Source: Saccharomyces uvarum (lineage: Eukaryota > Ascomycota > Saccharomycetes > Saccharomycetales > Saccharomycetaceae). From it: a stretch of 64,000 nucleotides of DNA. Numbering within the stretch: position 1 is the stretch's first letter; every line of letters begins with the position of its first letter. The notes beneath the pieces were generated by a model that made no database searches, had not been told where the DNA came from, and was given only the letters and a program-made list of their open reading frames with translations. Position numbers and translations under genes: made by a program. The stretch is from assembly GCA_947243795.1 (NCBI GenBank), contig OX365939.1, positions 971,001-1,035,000 on the forward strand, written 5' to 3'. Shown here piece by piece: positions 44,101 to 54,286 of the stretch.

Positions 44101-47100
44101 TATAACTTTAGAGAATGAATCATGGCACTTTTCTATACCACATCAATTTGAAATGTTCAAAATTATAGATAGTATTCCTAGCGTTTTCAAAAGTATTAAA
44201 CAAATGCTATATTCTTTGAAGACATCAAAAAATGATTTGATTATTTTCCCGCATAAAATCGGAACCCCTCTTTCAATGCCTAAGATCAAACTAAAATCTA
44301 AAAGGTGGTTATTTAGCATTGCTGATGATCCGCTAGAGGCTGAATTGAACACTATCTTTCAGATCGGTTTGCAAGAACAAAGAGAAAGACTTACAAAGCT
44401 ACGGGAATTTAATAAGCGTATTTCGGAGAATTTGAATAAAAGTCAAAAGAATGTCAAAGATGTAAAGGATGATTTTGTGGCCGTTGATAACGAAATATTA
44501 AAGTATCGTACAGGCTTATGGACAAAGGATGGAAGAAGAGCTTTACGTAAATCTACCACAGATTCTGAAATACCCCTCATTCCAACACCTTTTAATGTTG
44601 ATGGAAAAGAAAATAGCAATCCTGATATGTCCCAACTTATCTCCCCCGAGGTCGAGAAGGATTATAATACTTTACTAGAAAACTTTTCCGATTCATGGAT
44701 CAGAAGAATAAAAGAATATAAAGTTAAGGAACGCCGTGAGTTTGACAAAAACTTTTCTTTTCTATGGGGATTAATTGACTATAACAAACTGCCTAAAGAT
44801 ATTAACAAGAAAGTTTTGCCATTTACCACCAACCCATTTTTGATGAATTTGATTGTTGAGAATATTGATATCGATATAATAAGACCTTTCTGTGGTATTG
44901 AAAATATTCCAAACTTTATTCATGATGTCGGAAAGGGCGTTCCCAAGGACACAGAATATTCAATTATGATACCAATGCACTTGGATGCTAAATTTAGTGA
45001 AGTGAGATGGCATTTGAGAGATTACCCATTGCCGTTTGTCTGTATACCTCCATTAAGTTCTACACAAAGTAAAGAAACAATCGCTACGAGGATCCATGGG
45101 GATTTCATGATAACGGAGGATATGCTTCAATCGGAAAAGGAATTAAGAACGTTATTTGTACCTTTGATTCCTTCGGTAACTGTTGAGAATACAGACAGGT
45201 ATTATTCTTTATTTGTACCAAGAACAATGACTAGTGCTAAGATATTCACGAACTTAAATTTTGAGATCAATTCTAAACATACAACGCGAGTAACCTGGGG
45301 TGGCTCTTATCAGCCGGCCATTCAACAAACTATGCAATGTTTAGATAACTTTTCAAAGCCTCCTTTAGACCCTTCGATAAAATTAGGATTCTGGGATAAA
45401 ACAAGATACCTTTTCCATGGTAAAATTAATGTACTTTGGAAAAATAAAGGGAAATTTGAAGTCTCTTTAAAAGGTGCAAAGAGCCCTTACATGCTTGGTG
45501 GTGAGTCTGCCGGATTTATAGTTGGATTTGATGGCAATGTTAATTTAAGATGTAATGAGGATAATGATCCTAAAAAATTCCTATCATGCAGTGCAGATAA
45601 GGTTCATTTTAGCATTCCAAATTATTTTGCGAAACCATTGCTGGTATGGTCTAGACCTAGCACTAACACAATGTTTATACCAAATCAAGAGGAAACTAAT
45701 TTGCAGAGATACGCTTCGTTTTACTACCTATTAAATACGACATCTAGCCGAAATGAAAAGGCAGAAAAGGAATCTATGAGAAAGTCGTTTATCGAAAAAA
45801 CAGGTATTAAACTATCAGGGGGTATGACCTTGGATATGGGCATTCTTTTTGAACGGCTGGGGCCTAGTTTGGATGAGAGGACTTTTAATTCAAAGGAACA
45901 TTATTTGACTCGTCTATGTAATCCAATTTACGTCCAAGACCGTTCAAAACATGATTCCTATGCCGGCTTTAGAAGTGACTTTATCCACATGTCTTTCGGG
46001 CTATCATCTAATTCAAATTCTGCGTACAACGCCATGCAACTAAGTCCTAACGGGTTCAAAACGTTCTTTACTTGGTGGAAATCATTTTCAGGAAACTTTC
46101 CTGTGAGGAGAGGATCTTTATTTGGTCTCCAGAGCATCAGCCCAAAGTTTGGTGAACATTTGTACACCATCTCTTATCATGCTGATGTCTCACCACTCTT
46201 TATTACTTACATGTACCACAATGTTGATGCTGACCAAATTTTGCGCAAAAAATACTTAGAGGTTGCTGAGTTTGTTGGTTTGAAGGCTAAAGCTTCCCAT
46301 TTTGTAATGGACCTACACCAGAGGAAAGAGGTTTTGACAGAATACCAAGCTGAATTGAATATCAGGAAAAGAGTTATGAAACTAAAATTTTTAGCTGGTG
46401 ACGTTGTATGCCAAGACGTGGATATTCGGACTGTGAGTGGTGAGTTCAATAAATTGAACTATATAGAAGAAAAAGAAGATGCCGAATATAACATATTTGA
46501 CAATGATATGTCATGGCTTGATATAACCGATTTCCAGGACGCATTTTTTATTAACCCTGAGAATTATTTGCCAAAAATAAAGATCATGCCCTTTGCTTTC
46601 TCTCCTCAATTTGCTTATCAAAAGAGGGCTAGTTATGGTGACAAGTACCAAGTCGATCCCAAAACTTACAAGCCAATAACACCCTTTGATAATCGTATCT
46701 CACATAATTGTACTCTAGGGCATAATGTTTCTCTACGTACTGATCTAGTTGAAAAGAGAGCTAATGTTTTGAAGGATTTCCAACAAAGATTGGAAAAAGA
46801 ATCTGAAGAAATTAAAACAGCGGGTATGTCAAAGGAATATTTGAAGGATTTACTTTCAAAAGCAAAATTTAGTGTTAAGAACGTAGAAATACTACTTAAA
46901 GACTTTGAAGCAATATGCGACCACCGGGAAACCGGGGAAACCGAACATCCTTTTCATTTCGACTCTTTGAATCTATTGAAGGCTACTAAAAAGACAATGA
47001 AACTGTTTGAAAACAGATTTTTTATTTTCAACGTACTATTAAAATGGAATGAAGATACAAGGAATGCTATTTTCAAATTCCTTTACTATGCAAACCTAGC

Positions 47101-49012
47101 CAATGAATTTGCATCCCTAGCAAGTGGGAAGGGCTTGAGAGAATTCGAGGATGCAATAAAGCAAAGAGAGACCGCTGAGGAAACAGCCAGCTTGGAAGGA
47201 ATATCGGAAAGAGATGGGAAAAGAAACTCTTGTAAACAACTTGCTAGTTGCAATGATGAGGAATTTACCAACGAAAATCTTTTGAAGATGTTCGAGAAAA
47301 ATATTACAGAATTATCCTGTGATATTAAGCACATGATACATCATAAGTTTTTCGTTCAGTTCGTAACTCCACAAATCCAGTTGACATCTCTTGAAAACCC
47401 AGAAACGTGTGTTATAGTGTCTTCACCATTCTTTATGTTAAAGACGCTGGAGTTTGATGCAAATACCACCACTAACACGTATATGCAAGATATTTTCCTA
47501 AAAAGACATGGTATTTTATTTGGAAATGCGAATGCCTTCTTATTCAGAAAGAAGGATTACAAAGAGTTTTTTGAGTTATACTTTGAATCGAGCTCTTATG
47601 GCCAGCACAAAGACGAGCAATGGCCACCATGGCTGGGGTTGGAGTTAGGATTCGAACCTTCTGCTTTAGAAAATAATGCAGTGGTTAAAAATATCTCTGC
47701 CCTGCTGCAACATCAAAAGTTGTCACAGTTCTCCGCAAGGTATGATTCCTTAAAAGATAAAATTGAGGATAGCATTTGCGGATACGTTCCCCACATCAAT
47801 GTAGAGTTAAATTCACAGGAGTATTTAATGTTAACAAAGATGGTATTGAAATTGTTTATATATGTTGAACCCGAAGATGGAGAATTGAGAAAGTATATTG
47901 AAAAACTGATAATTGGTTACGACATCTATGATACAAGTCAAATTAAAAGATTGGTAAATAATTTACACAATAGTGAACAAATTCTGGCTGTTGTTGAAAA
48001 GGAGTTTTTATTCAAAAGGAGCTTATTGGATGATGTCGGCAAAATTGATTTAGCTAATGTCCACAACGAAAGAATGCATCAACTTTTGAGACTGTATATA
48101 CTAATGAAGGTTTTCAGTTCAAATGGAAACAACTGCATTAACCGGACATTAGTATGGAATATTAAAGTGAATGAAATTATTTTACATCTATTAGAGAAAG
48201 ACGATAAACCGTTCGTGGACGTTGCAGTGGCAAAGTTGAACTTTAATAGAGTCCGACATGCAATGGGACTGAGAAAAAATATTGTTACCGTTAAGATGAT
48301 GCAAATATTTGACTTGGAAGAAAATGTAAATTACCATTGTTTACTCGGGCCTTTAGCATCTAGCGCTAATAATTTGGTTGGTTCGAAGGATGACGTGCCA
48401 TTGGTACAAGTAAGCTGGGACGTCGATAAACCCGTAGGTGGTATCAAGGTTATCAAGAATGTTGAGACTATATTGTCAGGCTTAACAGTAAAATTGGACG
48501 AAGACAGGTTGAACAGACTATTAGAATGGCTGTCACTGAAAGAGCTGATGTCCGATGAGAATGGAACAGACGAAGATAGCGAATCCGGTATTTTTGACAT
48601 GATATCGTCGGAATCAGAAGAAGGAAATAGTAAATTTTCGGAAGATACAAGTCCTGATTTTAACGAAATGTTAAAAAGATCGAGCGATTACATGATTGTT
48701 GAAAATCTAAAATTAAACAGTTTCAAACTTTGTATCAGTTATAAAGGTAAAGGCAAAATGAGGTTAGTCAATGTAACAAACTTTGTCTTCGATTTCCCAA
48801 CCTTAAGGTTAGCCAATCAAACTTTGATGCTTACAGATCTATTACTTGCCTTGAAGAAAATACTGGTAAAGGTTCTAATAAAACACACCGGAAGATTTAT
48901 CACTAATAAATTAAAAAGAAACTCTAAAAATAATAAGATGGTTGAAGATACTGCTCCACTAAAGCAGCTTACCACCTACAAGTCCTACACGGAACCTGAA
49001 GAGCTTCGTTAG
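41129..49012 (+). CDS. FMP27: Fmp27/Hobbit-type bridge-like lipid transfer protein
   Basis: A giant 2627-residue member of the repeating beta-groove (RBG) lipid transfer family (Fmp27/Hob1, relative of Vps13 and Csf1), found at ER-plasma membrane contacts. The N-terminal hydrophobic segment (about 9-30) anchors it in the ER; the rest is alternating beta-strand/helix repeats. Two diagnostic motifs of the family are present: GFWDK at residues 1420-1424 and WPPW at 2165-2168. The length is nearly the same as in S. cerevisiae (2628). The frame is intact over 7.9 kb. A paralog, Hob2 (YPR117W), exists in S. cerevisiae; synteny supports FMP27. Confidence 0.96.
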   Translation: MSEINILLCKWVIIAVTLLLSCKTFIRIFFGVNITWINLFKLKICGLSLKNGSVTIKSIRFVVYEKKFLIKGLQIDSSLNPHNGKINKESPNDDERSSPRSSKAISGFFTSKFLSFSQYWLSGISVILDDTKLVNHDISIDKVGFVFASDGFKKDGSLRFDSYLRKLVWKDQIIIADTIFIVNTNLSIDEIIHPLKDDLQVSLDLKLGDLNVPMSLLNLYINKENVDLMSNEELLQKLKDTTNANQDLKDEDIVRARNDLMHTMGKFVDKIKPLKEFNVTIDKLQIKDFPLTNHPELIGMTKYISYDLFISNINFNVIRFRNEMPGYTLIFEECDSPFKFSIVMARFNICLNINRKHQKKTKFLKIIEIPNISIFGETNIFSQKFRYSDDLQPKHLENATFNIKGNISSLTIDMDPVNISFIKCFLSNIKVFTSSCPKNKILKANSHIKFLRRRRILFDYFKCFLPLINMKFTLDDPKFVIKNEDNLIISKFSVFMISHLSKRYILGDGSSEEKESTQQIFYESLWNIELLDMKLQHIIKHQNYEHTILRVDSIALEQNIRLLPEILYAADGDVDTLMLDLSELPTMVMLSDLVHNLDGQLANVEENYFKEFYEKFASNLQNIKTECSNMAKCLRQKDILPSDFMFEQLPSFFDYIKINIRDISSTLGARSVFMPRDVFSSIDPQSSKDLIDGKLRKYCNTIEKLQIAFFGDKTQWHNKIGSNHVAMVKSGQLTSFENTNKQKPKHKSTIADLDDISTSDATEVHHLWNLNLLVNDITTEIIGETPELSEELSTKTVSKVSNLSIKLFPDTDSFSGAENSSKIVLQINHTRGMSVVSLMSIFLAVSGIHTLNQIFGHCICQKMHQSKTKQYFIALSESKRKSCLKSIKWEQLKEMIEVDFSSEFMSQIVALPNGLRTKFEPTSTFITMKNLNEISISGQYFRMLVESPTKPNFWERMISIDRFKVQIHLGLLKEQMEKLDSLQDWETLQSAITLENESWHFSIPHQFEMFKIIDSIPSVFKSIKQMLYSLKTSKNDLIIFPHKIGTPLSMPKIKLKSKRWLFSIADDPLEAELNTIFQIGLQEQRERLTKLREFNKRISENLNKSQKNVKDVKDDFVAVDNEILKYRTGLWTKDGRRALRKSTTDSEIPLIPTPFNVDGKENSNPDMSQLISPEVEKDYNTLLENFSDSWIRRIKEYKVKERREFDKNFSFLWGLIDYNKLPKDINKKVLPFTTNPFLMNLIVENIDIDIIRPFCGIENIPNFIHDVGKGVPKDTEYSIMIPMHLDAKFSEVRWHLRDYPLPFVCIPPLSSTQSKETIATRIHGDFMITEDMLQSEKELRTLFVPLIPSVTVENTDRYYSLFVPRTMTSAKIFTNLNFEINSKHTTRVTWGGSYQPAIQQTMQCLDNFSKPPLDPSIKLGFWDKTRYLFHGKINVLWKNKGKFEVSLKGAKSPYMLGGESAGFIVGFDGNVNLRCNEDNDPKKFLSCSADKVHFSIPNYFAKPLLVWSRPSTNTMFIPNQEETNLQRYASFYYLLNTTSSRNEKAEKESMRKSFIEKTGIKLSGGMTLDMGILFERLGPSLDERTFNSKEHYLTRLCNPIYVQDRSKHDSYAGFRSDFIHMSFGLSSNSNSAYNAMQLSPNGFKTFFTWWKSFSGNFPVRRGSLFGLQSISPKFGEHLYTISYHADVSPLFITYMYHNVDADQILRKKYLEVAEFVGLKAKASHFVMDLHQRKEVLTEYQAELNIRKRVMKLKFLAGDVVCQDVDIRTVSGEFNKLNYIEEKEDAEYNIFDNDMSWLDITDFQDAFFINPENYLPKIKIMPFAFSPQFAYQKRASYGDKYQVDPKTYKPITPFDNRISHNCTLGHNVSLRTDLVEKRANVLKDFQQRLEKESEEIKTAGMSKEYLKDLLSKAKFSVKNVEILLKDFEAICDHRETGETEHPFHFDSLNLLKATKKTMKLFENRFFIFNVLLKWNEDTRNAIFKFLYYANLANEFASLASGKGLREFEDAIKQRETAEETASLEGISERDGKRNSCKQLASCNDEEFTNENLLKMFEKNITELSCDIKHMIHHKFFVQFVTPQIQLTSLENPETCVIVSSPFFMLKTLEFDANTTTNTYMQDIFLKRHGILFGNANAFLFRKKDYKEFFELYFESSSYGQHKDEQWPPWLGLELGFEPSALENNAVVKNISALLQHQKLSQFSARYDSLKDKIEDSICGYVPHINVELNSQEYLMLTKMVLKLFIYVEPEDGELRKYIEKLIIGYDIYDTSQIKRLVNNLHNSEQILAVVEKEFLFKRSLLDDVGKIDLANVHNERMHQLLRLYILMKVFSSNGNNCINRTLVWNIKVNEIILHLLEKDDKPFVDVAVAKLNFNRVRHAMGLRKNIVTVKMMQIFDLEENVNYHCLLGPLASSANNLVGSKDDVPLVQVSWDVDKPVGGIKVIKNVETILSGLTVKLDEDRLNRLLEWLSLKELMSDENGTDEDSESGIFDMISSESEEGNSKFSEDTSPDFNEMLKRSSDYMIVENLKLNSFKLCISYKGKGKMRLVNVTNFVFDFPTLRLANQTLMLTDLLLALKKILVKVLIKHTGRFITNKLKRNSKNNKMVEDTAPLKQLTTYKSYTEPEELR

Positions 49013-49245
49013 AGGGATTTTATATTATTCTATCTAAACAAGAAACCGTTCATAATTTTACATTTGGTTTTACTCAATTTTAGTTAGTTTTATTTACGTT
49101 AATTAATTTGTCTTTTTTACCTGAATGTATCAGCATATGCAGAGTGTCCGCTGTATGACGCTAAATATGGTGATAACAATTATACATAAAATACAAATAT
49201 TGGATTTCATGTCAAAAAAACAGTTAATTCCGTCGATAGAAAAAA
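49013..49245. other. FMP27 3' region and tRNA terminator
   Basis: 233 bp of AT-rich sequence between FMP27 and the tRNA gene. The run AAAAA at 49241-49245 is the TTTTT Pol III terminator on the tRNA strand. Confidence 0.6.
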
Positions 49246-49319
49246 TGGTCTCTAGCGGGATCGAACCGCTGATCCCCGCGTTATTAGCACGGTGCCTTAA
49301 CCAACTGGGCCAAGAGACC
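49246..49319 (-). tRNA. tI(AAU): tRNA-Ile, anticodon AAU
   Basis: 74-nt gene without intron. The acceptor stem is GGTCTCT pairing with AGAGACC, discriminator A. The anticodon loop CTAATAA gives anticodon AAT (read as IAU). The T-arm is AGCGGTTCGATCCCGCT, carrying the Pol III B box. S. cerevisiae has a tI(AAU) at the same site between FMP27 and PDP3. Confidence 0.97.
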
Positions 49320-49429
49320 ATGGTAAACTTTAAAAAGATATTGTTTTTATAATATCATACCGAGCGTACAAACTTGACAGCTCGCAACTGAAGATAAAAA
49401 CGAATACACTATTTTATTTATTGTGAGAG

Positions 49430-49762
49430 TGAGAGAAGTGTGGATTTTGATGTAATTGTTGGGATTCCATTTTTTAATAAGGCAATAATATTAGGTATGT
49501 AGATATACTAGAAGTTCTCCTCGGGGATTTAGGAATCCATAAAAGGGAATCTGCAATTCTACACAATTCTATAGATATTATTATCATCGTTTTATATGTT
49601 ATCATTCATTGATCCTACTACATTATCAATCCTTGCGTTTCAGCTTCCACTAATTTCGATGACTATTTCTCATCATTTGCGTCATCTTCTAACACCGTAT
49701 ATGATAATATACTAGTAACGTAAATACTAGTTAGTAGATGATAGTTGATTTATATTACAACA
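49430..49762 (-). mobile_element. Solo delta LTR (Ty1/Ty2 family), relatively young
   Basis: About 333 bp matching the delta LTR of Ty1/Ty2 in reverse, from TGAGA at the left to TACAACA at the right. Internal landmarks such as TTGTTGGGATTCCAT and AACACCGTATATGATAAT are kept almost as I remember the consensus. It is a solo LTR with no internal Ty genes. It starts 111 bp from the tRNA-Ile 5' end, the upstream side that Ty1 prefers. No clear 5-bp target duplication was seen. Confidence 0.88.
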
Positions 49763-49892
49763 ATTATCATTGAGAAAAACCTATAAATAGTAATAGTATG
49801 TTATCACTATTTTCTATGTTTCAGATTTGTATCATATACGAATAGATGTGTATCCGAAACCATCTATTCTAACAAACTCAAGCTTGGTGACC

Positions 49893-50254
49893 TGTGAAGT
49901 TTGGTGATACATTTTGGGATTCCATTTTCGTTCAAAGTAATAATATTATGTGTAATTATACTTCTCATAGATTTAAAAATCGTCAAAAGAAAATCAGCGA
50001 TCTTTGGCATGATATAGTAAATCATTTTGTCGTCTTTTATATGTTATCATTGATTGGACATATTGCATTATCAACCATTGCACTTCATCTTCCATTATAT
50101 GCAGGCATCCATTGACTACTCGAATCTTATTATACTGGTCTCGTAATTTATATCATCTTCCAACACCGTATATCATATTATCCTAGTGAACTAAATAAGA
50201 TTCTAATCTGTTATGCTCGTGATACATGAACAATAGTTGATTCTTGTTCCAACA
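49893..50254 (-). mobile_element. Solo delta LTR remnant, older
   Basis: About 362 bp in the same orientation as the first copy, recognisable by GGGATTCCATTTTCGTTC near the left and CACCGTATATCAT and TTGTTCCAACA at the right. Much more diverged than the first copy, so an older insertion. No Ty coding sequence is attached. Confidence 0.75.
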
Positions 50255-51183
50255 AAGCCAAATTTAACCGTAATACTCATATAACAGTTAAAAGCGTTCT
50301 GAATGGTAGGCAAATAGTGATCTGTGAAATACGTAGACACAAGTTGGCAATTTGTGATACGAAGCACATGCGCTTAACTACTGTAACCGCCATTCTACAG
50401 AAGGAAAAGATCTTCCAAATTGAGTACAAACGATCAACTCATAAGAGCTATTCATAGCAATTTGTGGGCGCGGCATACTCCGCATCTGAAACTGTATTTA
50501 CAGGAACACTATTTGCTAAAGTTTTGAGAAAGTTCAGACCCTTTGGCCATAGCGTTCGAACAATAGAACAGAAAAAAAGTATTTTAGGCTTTTCTAGAGT
50601 GGCAGGGAGCCTAAATTAAACTATTCGGACTTTTTTCAAAGTTTAAAAACCTCATCGGTCACCATGAATGATCATCTGTTCTAACCGCTTTATGATAAAG
50701 GGCGTTCTATAAGGCTGGATTCAAAGGATTAAACAGCATACCAGCTAGCAGCACAGATGCCGCCCAGGCTAGCATGGTTTGATATATCATGGAAGTACCA
50801 CAACGTATAGTCTACATCAGTGTCTTGATATTCACCAGCATTAGAGAGATCCTCAGACGGGTAATAATTGTTTTTTTAATTTTTGTCAAATAACAAATGG
50901 TAAATAAACAAAAGTTACTTTTGCTGAAATAACACATCAAAGGGGCTAAAACATCAATATACGTTTTATCAAGCTCACCAGGGAAATTCAAGCCTCCTCA
51001 TTCTCTCTGATTTGTTTTTGCATACTTTCAAGCTGGTTGCTCATAAGGTGATATTTGAGGCTTCTTAAGCGATACATTAGGACATATAGTCATTGCTCTT
51101 TTTGGATTTTTTTTCTCTTTTTTTATTTTTTGACATCTGCTTCTATTGTAACATTGATTATCCCTAGTTTGGTTTGCAAGCTT
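50255..51183. promoter_or_regulatory. Intergenic region upstream of PDP3
   Basis: About 930 bp without a recognised gene. A perfect Reb1-type site ACGGGTAA lies at 50857-50864, about 320 bp before the PDP3 ATG. The PDP3 frame is open upstream to 51055 but has no conserved start. No further LTR was recognised. Confidence 0.5.
50857..50864 (+). promoter_or_regulatory. Reb1-type site (ACGGGTAA)
   Basis: Exact reverse complement of TTACCCGT, the Reb1 general regulatory factor site, in the PDP3 promoter region. Motif evidence only. Confidence 0.5.
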
Positions 51184-52107
51184 ATGACAAAGGATATAAG
51201 AACGGGCGATTTAGTGTTATGCAAAGTTGGCTCATTTCCACCATGGCCGGCTGTAGTGTTCCCACAAAGGCTACTCCGAAACGATGTATATAGGAAAAGA
51301 AAATCTAATTGCGTTGCTGTTTGTTTTTTCAACGATCCAACGTACTATTGGGAGCAACCAGGCAGATTAAAGCAGCTGGATCAAGATACCATTCATAGTT
51401 TTATATCGGACCATAACAAGAATGCAAACCAAAGAGAATTGGTTAATGCCTACAAGGAAGCAAAAAAATTTGACAATTTCAACGTATTTTTGCAAGAGAA
51501 GTTTGATGAAGAAAACAGATTGAAGGATTTCAAGGCGTTTGAGAAAAGTGAAGGTTCTAGAATTGTTGCTGGCGAAGATCCTTTTATAGGTCGGACAAAA
51601 GTAGTTAATAAGAGAAAGAAAACATCTATATCTCCCAAAAACGATCCGGAAAGCAAGGAAGACCCACAACAGCCAAAGAAAGAAGAAACTAAACCTAACA
51701 TCCAACTACACAAAAAGAGGAGACCTACAAATGATACAGAAGTCAAGCCAGGTGCTAGCAACAAGAAGAAAGTCAAATTAGACTATTCCAGGAAAATTGA
51801 AATTTCACTATTATTTCGCCGTAGGATTCAAAGAAACTTAATTCAGAGAGAGACGCCTCCGGCTGAGGGAGATATAAAAGAAACGCATGAGTTACTGAAT
51901 AGAATTTATGAAAACTCAGATACTAAGAGACCATTTTTTGATTTAGAAGCATTGCGCGAAAGTAAATTACACAAACTACTGAAAGCAATTGTTAACGATC
52001 CTGATTTAGAGGAATTTCATCCAAGTTGTAAAGAAATTTTGTTGACCTGGGCTGATATTATCACGGAACTAAAAAAAGAAAAATCACAAGCATTATCAAC
52101 ACCTTAG
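51184..52107 (+). CDS. PDP3: PWWP-domain protein of the NuA3b complex
   Basis: Pdp3 recruits the NuA3b histone H3 acetyltransferase complex to H3K36me3 chromatin over transcribed genes. The product is 307 residues. The PWWP domain is at the N-terminus: TGDLVLCKVGSFPPWPAVV with the signature PPWP, then NCVAVCFFNDPTYYWEQ, which supplies the aromatic cage. A basic, low-complexity middle follows (about 130-210), then a conserved helical C-terminal part (FDLEALRESKLHKLLKAIVND). The ATG at 51184 (MTKDIRTGD) is the conserved start. Confidence 0.95.
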   Translation: MTKDIRTGDLVLCKVGSFPPWPAVVFPQRLLRNDVYRKRKSNCVAVCFFNDPTYYWEQPGRLKQLDQDTIHSFISDHNKNANQRELVNAYKEAKKFDNFNVFLQEKFDEENRLKDFKAFEKSEGSRIVAGEDPFIGRTKVVNKRKKTSISPKNDPESKEDPQQPKKEETKPNIQLHKKRRPTNDTEVKPGASNKKKVKLDYSRKIEISLLFRRRIQRNLIQRETPPAEGDIKETHELLNRIYENSDTKRPFFDLEALRESKLHKLLKAIVNDPDLEEFHPSCKEILLTWADIITELKKEKSQALSTP

Positions 52108-52593
52108 TAAGAGTAATAATTAAATGGGTTGTGATAAATTAAGGGTTCGAAAAATATTCCCTTTCATTTCATACACAGGCAGTCTTTACTGCCTTAGTTT
52201 TATTTTTCCCTCAATGGTAACTACATTAATAAACCATTCAAAAATTGTATTAGTAAGTCATACATAATTGTTACAGGAATATATCAAGTGGACTTTTATA
52301 ATATGCTGCAAATGTTAGCCACGTTCAAGGTTAAGACAGAAAACCTGAAAGAGCACAAGCCGATATTTGGTCCAATTTGTACCAAAATATACACAAGTAG
52401 ATACTTACATAGATATGTAAATACTGCGTCGAAAGTTCAAAAATATTGATATTCCTTTTCAAACTAAAGTAAAGATAAAGTACAAATTTCGGGTTGCCTG
52501 CGTACACTGAAAAACGTATAATAATATTTTGAACATAGACCATTCGGGAAGATAATGCAGCATCGAAGAAATAGGCCTCAAGAACACTTGGCA
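52108..52593. other. PDP3-YLR456W intergenic region
   Basis: About 480 bp of AT-rich sequence with TATA-like stretches; it contains the YLR456W promoter. No RNA gene is seen. Confidence 0.4.
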
Positions 52594-53217
52594 ATGGAAC
52601 TTAAAGAACAAATACCAAATGACCTCCTACAACTGATAAAACTTTCCAAGTATGTCCATGTAGCGACATGTTCATCAAAGTGTATACCGTCGGTTTCATT
52701 GATGCATTATATATTCGTTTCATCAGCAGAAACTTTTCATAAACACGAGTATGGTATAGATTCAGATCGCAATGATTATATTATATTCACAGTGTTTGAA
52801 AAATCAGTAAAGTTTCGGAATGTTATAGAGAATCCAAACGTCGCTTTATTATTTCATGATTGGATCACTGCTAAAAACTTAACCCTTCGAAAGAATAGTA
52901 TAAATGACGAGAAATATTCTTCTAGACAACCAGGATCTACGAAGTTGAACGATTTTTTACGAGATTTAAACCAAAATGAACTGAATCAAGTGAGTGCCAC
53001 CGTTAATGGTATTGCGGATATAGTCGACCCTGATAGTGAAGAATCCACGTACTATAGGCGGTTATTATTAAAAGCTAATCCAGACGCGGATATTTTTATT
53101 CTGGGGGAAGACACTGCCATAATTAAAGTCAGAATTCACAAAATTAAAGTTTCTGATATGGAAAATAATACATCAGTTTATGGTCAAACCGCAAAACCCG
53201 GCTTAACGAAGAAATGA
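52594..53217 (+). CDS. YLR456W: Pyridoxamine-phosphate-oxidase-like protein
   Basis: A 207-residue protein of the split-barrel FMN-binding (PNPOx-like) family; the S. cerevisiae paralog is YPR172W. The core KYVHVATCSSKCIPSVSLMHY and NPNVALLFHDWITAKN are recognisable. Enzymatic activity is not established for these yeast paralogs. I chose MELKEQIPNDLLQLI at 52594 because it matches the start I remember; an upstream in-frame ATG at 52555 would add 13 residues. Confidence 0.88.
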   Translation: MELKEQIPNDLLQLIKLSKYVHVATCSSKCIPSVSLMHYIFVSSAETFHKHEYGIDSDRNDYIIFTVFEKSVKFRNVIENPNVALLFHDWITAKNLTLRKNSINDEKYSSRQPGSTKLNDFLRDLNQNELNQVSATVNGIADIVDPDSEESTYYRRLLLKANPDADIFILGEDTAIIKVRIHKIKVSDMENNTSVYGQTAKPGLTKK

Positions 53218-53326
53218 GAAAAAGTATGTGTATTATGACTAGTATATTAAGTATCTATAAACAACGAGAAACACTGGCGTAAGAGTCCATTTGCATAAAG
53301 AGAAAAAAATAGGCGCTGTAAACTGA

Positions 53327-54286
53327 TTACGATAAATAACTCGAAAAATCTACCGAGATCGGCGAAAGTGTTTCATCCGCCTTTTCAATTTCTCTTGAGC
53401 GATGAGGTGGTGATGGGGAATCAGGAGATATGCTTTCATGTAACGGTTGCATTTCTGGTATCTTTCCATCTCTTGTATATGTTTTCATTGGGCTTGAAGT
53501 ATATAGTGAATTTGTTCTTCGTATTGGAGACGGTGAAAGGTCAATCTTTAAAGGTTTAATCTGATCATTTTCCCTCACTAGGTTCGACATTGCCCTTCTA
53601 GATCTGGTGTATGATGGATCGATGTTTGAAGAATCTAGTAGATTTTCCAAAATCTTATATTTCTCATTCGAGTAATTTAATTCATCCTGTAATGATTGTA
53701 GTTTATTTTCCAGAGATCTTATTTTCTCGTCTCTTTTCTTGATTTGTCGTTGTAAAAGCATTTCTCTATCTAAGTAGAGTGATTGGTTCGCATCATTTCC
53801 GCAAGGTGTATCAGAACTTATATTTCTTAACTCACTAATTCGTTCCTTATTATATTTTAACTCTGATAGTTTTCTCTTGAAAGCATCACTCCGTAAAATC
53901 CTCGACTTTGCCGTATCAGTATCCAAATACGAAGGCCGTCCTTGAGAAGGCTTCTTCAAAATTCTAGTCATGTCACCACAAATAGTTTGCATTTTATTCA
54001 TATTCTCATGATCATTAGAAAAAACATCTTTGATTGTCTGAAAAATCCTAGAAAGCCTCCGCTTAGGTGTCCTCCTTCTCCCGCTATCAGGAATTTCCTG
54101 GTCCTTTCTATCTGGCGCCTTTCTCGGTCTCTTCAACAGGCTTTTCCCCGTGGAACGTATATGCTTTCGTTTATTCTTTAATGCAGATCTTCTTCTTACT
54201 TCATTGAGTGATCCATATTCACGTTTCCTGCCATCATTTCCCGTTCCAAAAAAGTCTTTCCATAGTCCCTGCACAGATTCTAGCAT
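53327..54286 (-). CDS. NBP1: Nbp1, spindle pole body insertion factor
   Basis: Essential protein that with Mps2, Bbp1 and Ndc1 inserts the duplicated spindle pole body into the nuclear envelope. The protein is 319 residues, the same length as in S. cerevisiae. The N-terminus MLESVQGLWKDFFG forms the amphipathic helix known to bind membrane. A strongly basic region follows (about 25-75), then a coiled coil (about 175-225; REMLLQRQIKKRDEKIRSLE). The C-terminal tail is Ser/Pro-rich with several SP sites. Confidence 0.95.
   Translation of the reverse strand: MLESVQGLWKDFFGTGNDGRKREYGSLNEVRRRSALKNKRKHIRSTGKSLLKRPRKAPDRKDQEIPDSGRRRTPKRRLSRIFQTIKDVFSNDHENMNKMQTICGDMTRILKKPSQGRPSYLDTDTAKSRILRSDAFKRKLSELKYNKERISELRNISSDTPCGNDANQSLYLDREMLLQRQIKKRDEKIRSLENKLQSLQDELNYSNEKYKILENLLDSSNIDPSYTRSRRAMSNLVRENDQIKPLKIDLSPSPIRRTNSLYTSSPMKTYTRDGKIPEMQPLHESISPDSPSPPHRSREIEKADETLSPISVDFSSYLS

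Noticed and set aside
51055-51183. Hydrophobic N-terminal extension of PDP3
   Set aside because: A signal-like stretch before a nuclear PWWP protein makes no sense, and the conserved start is MTKDIRTGD at 51184. It reflects the T-rich promoter.
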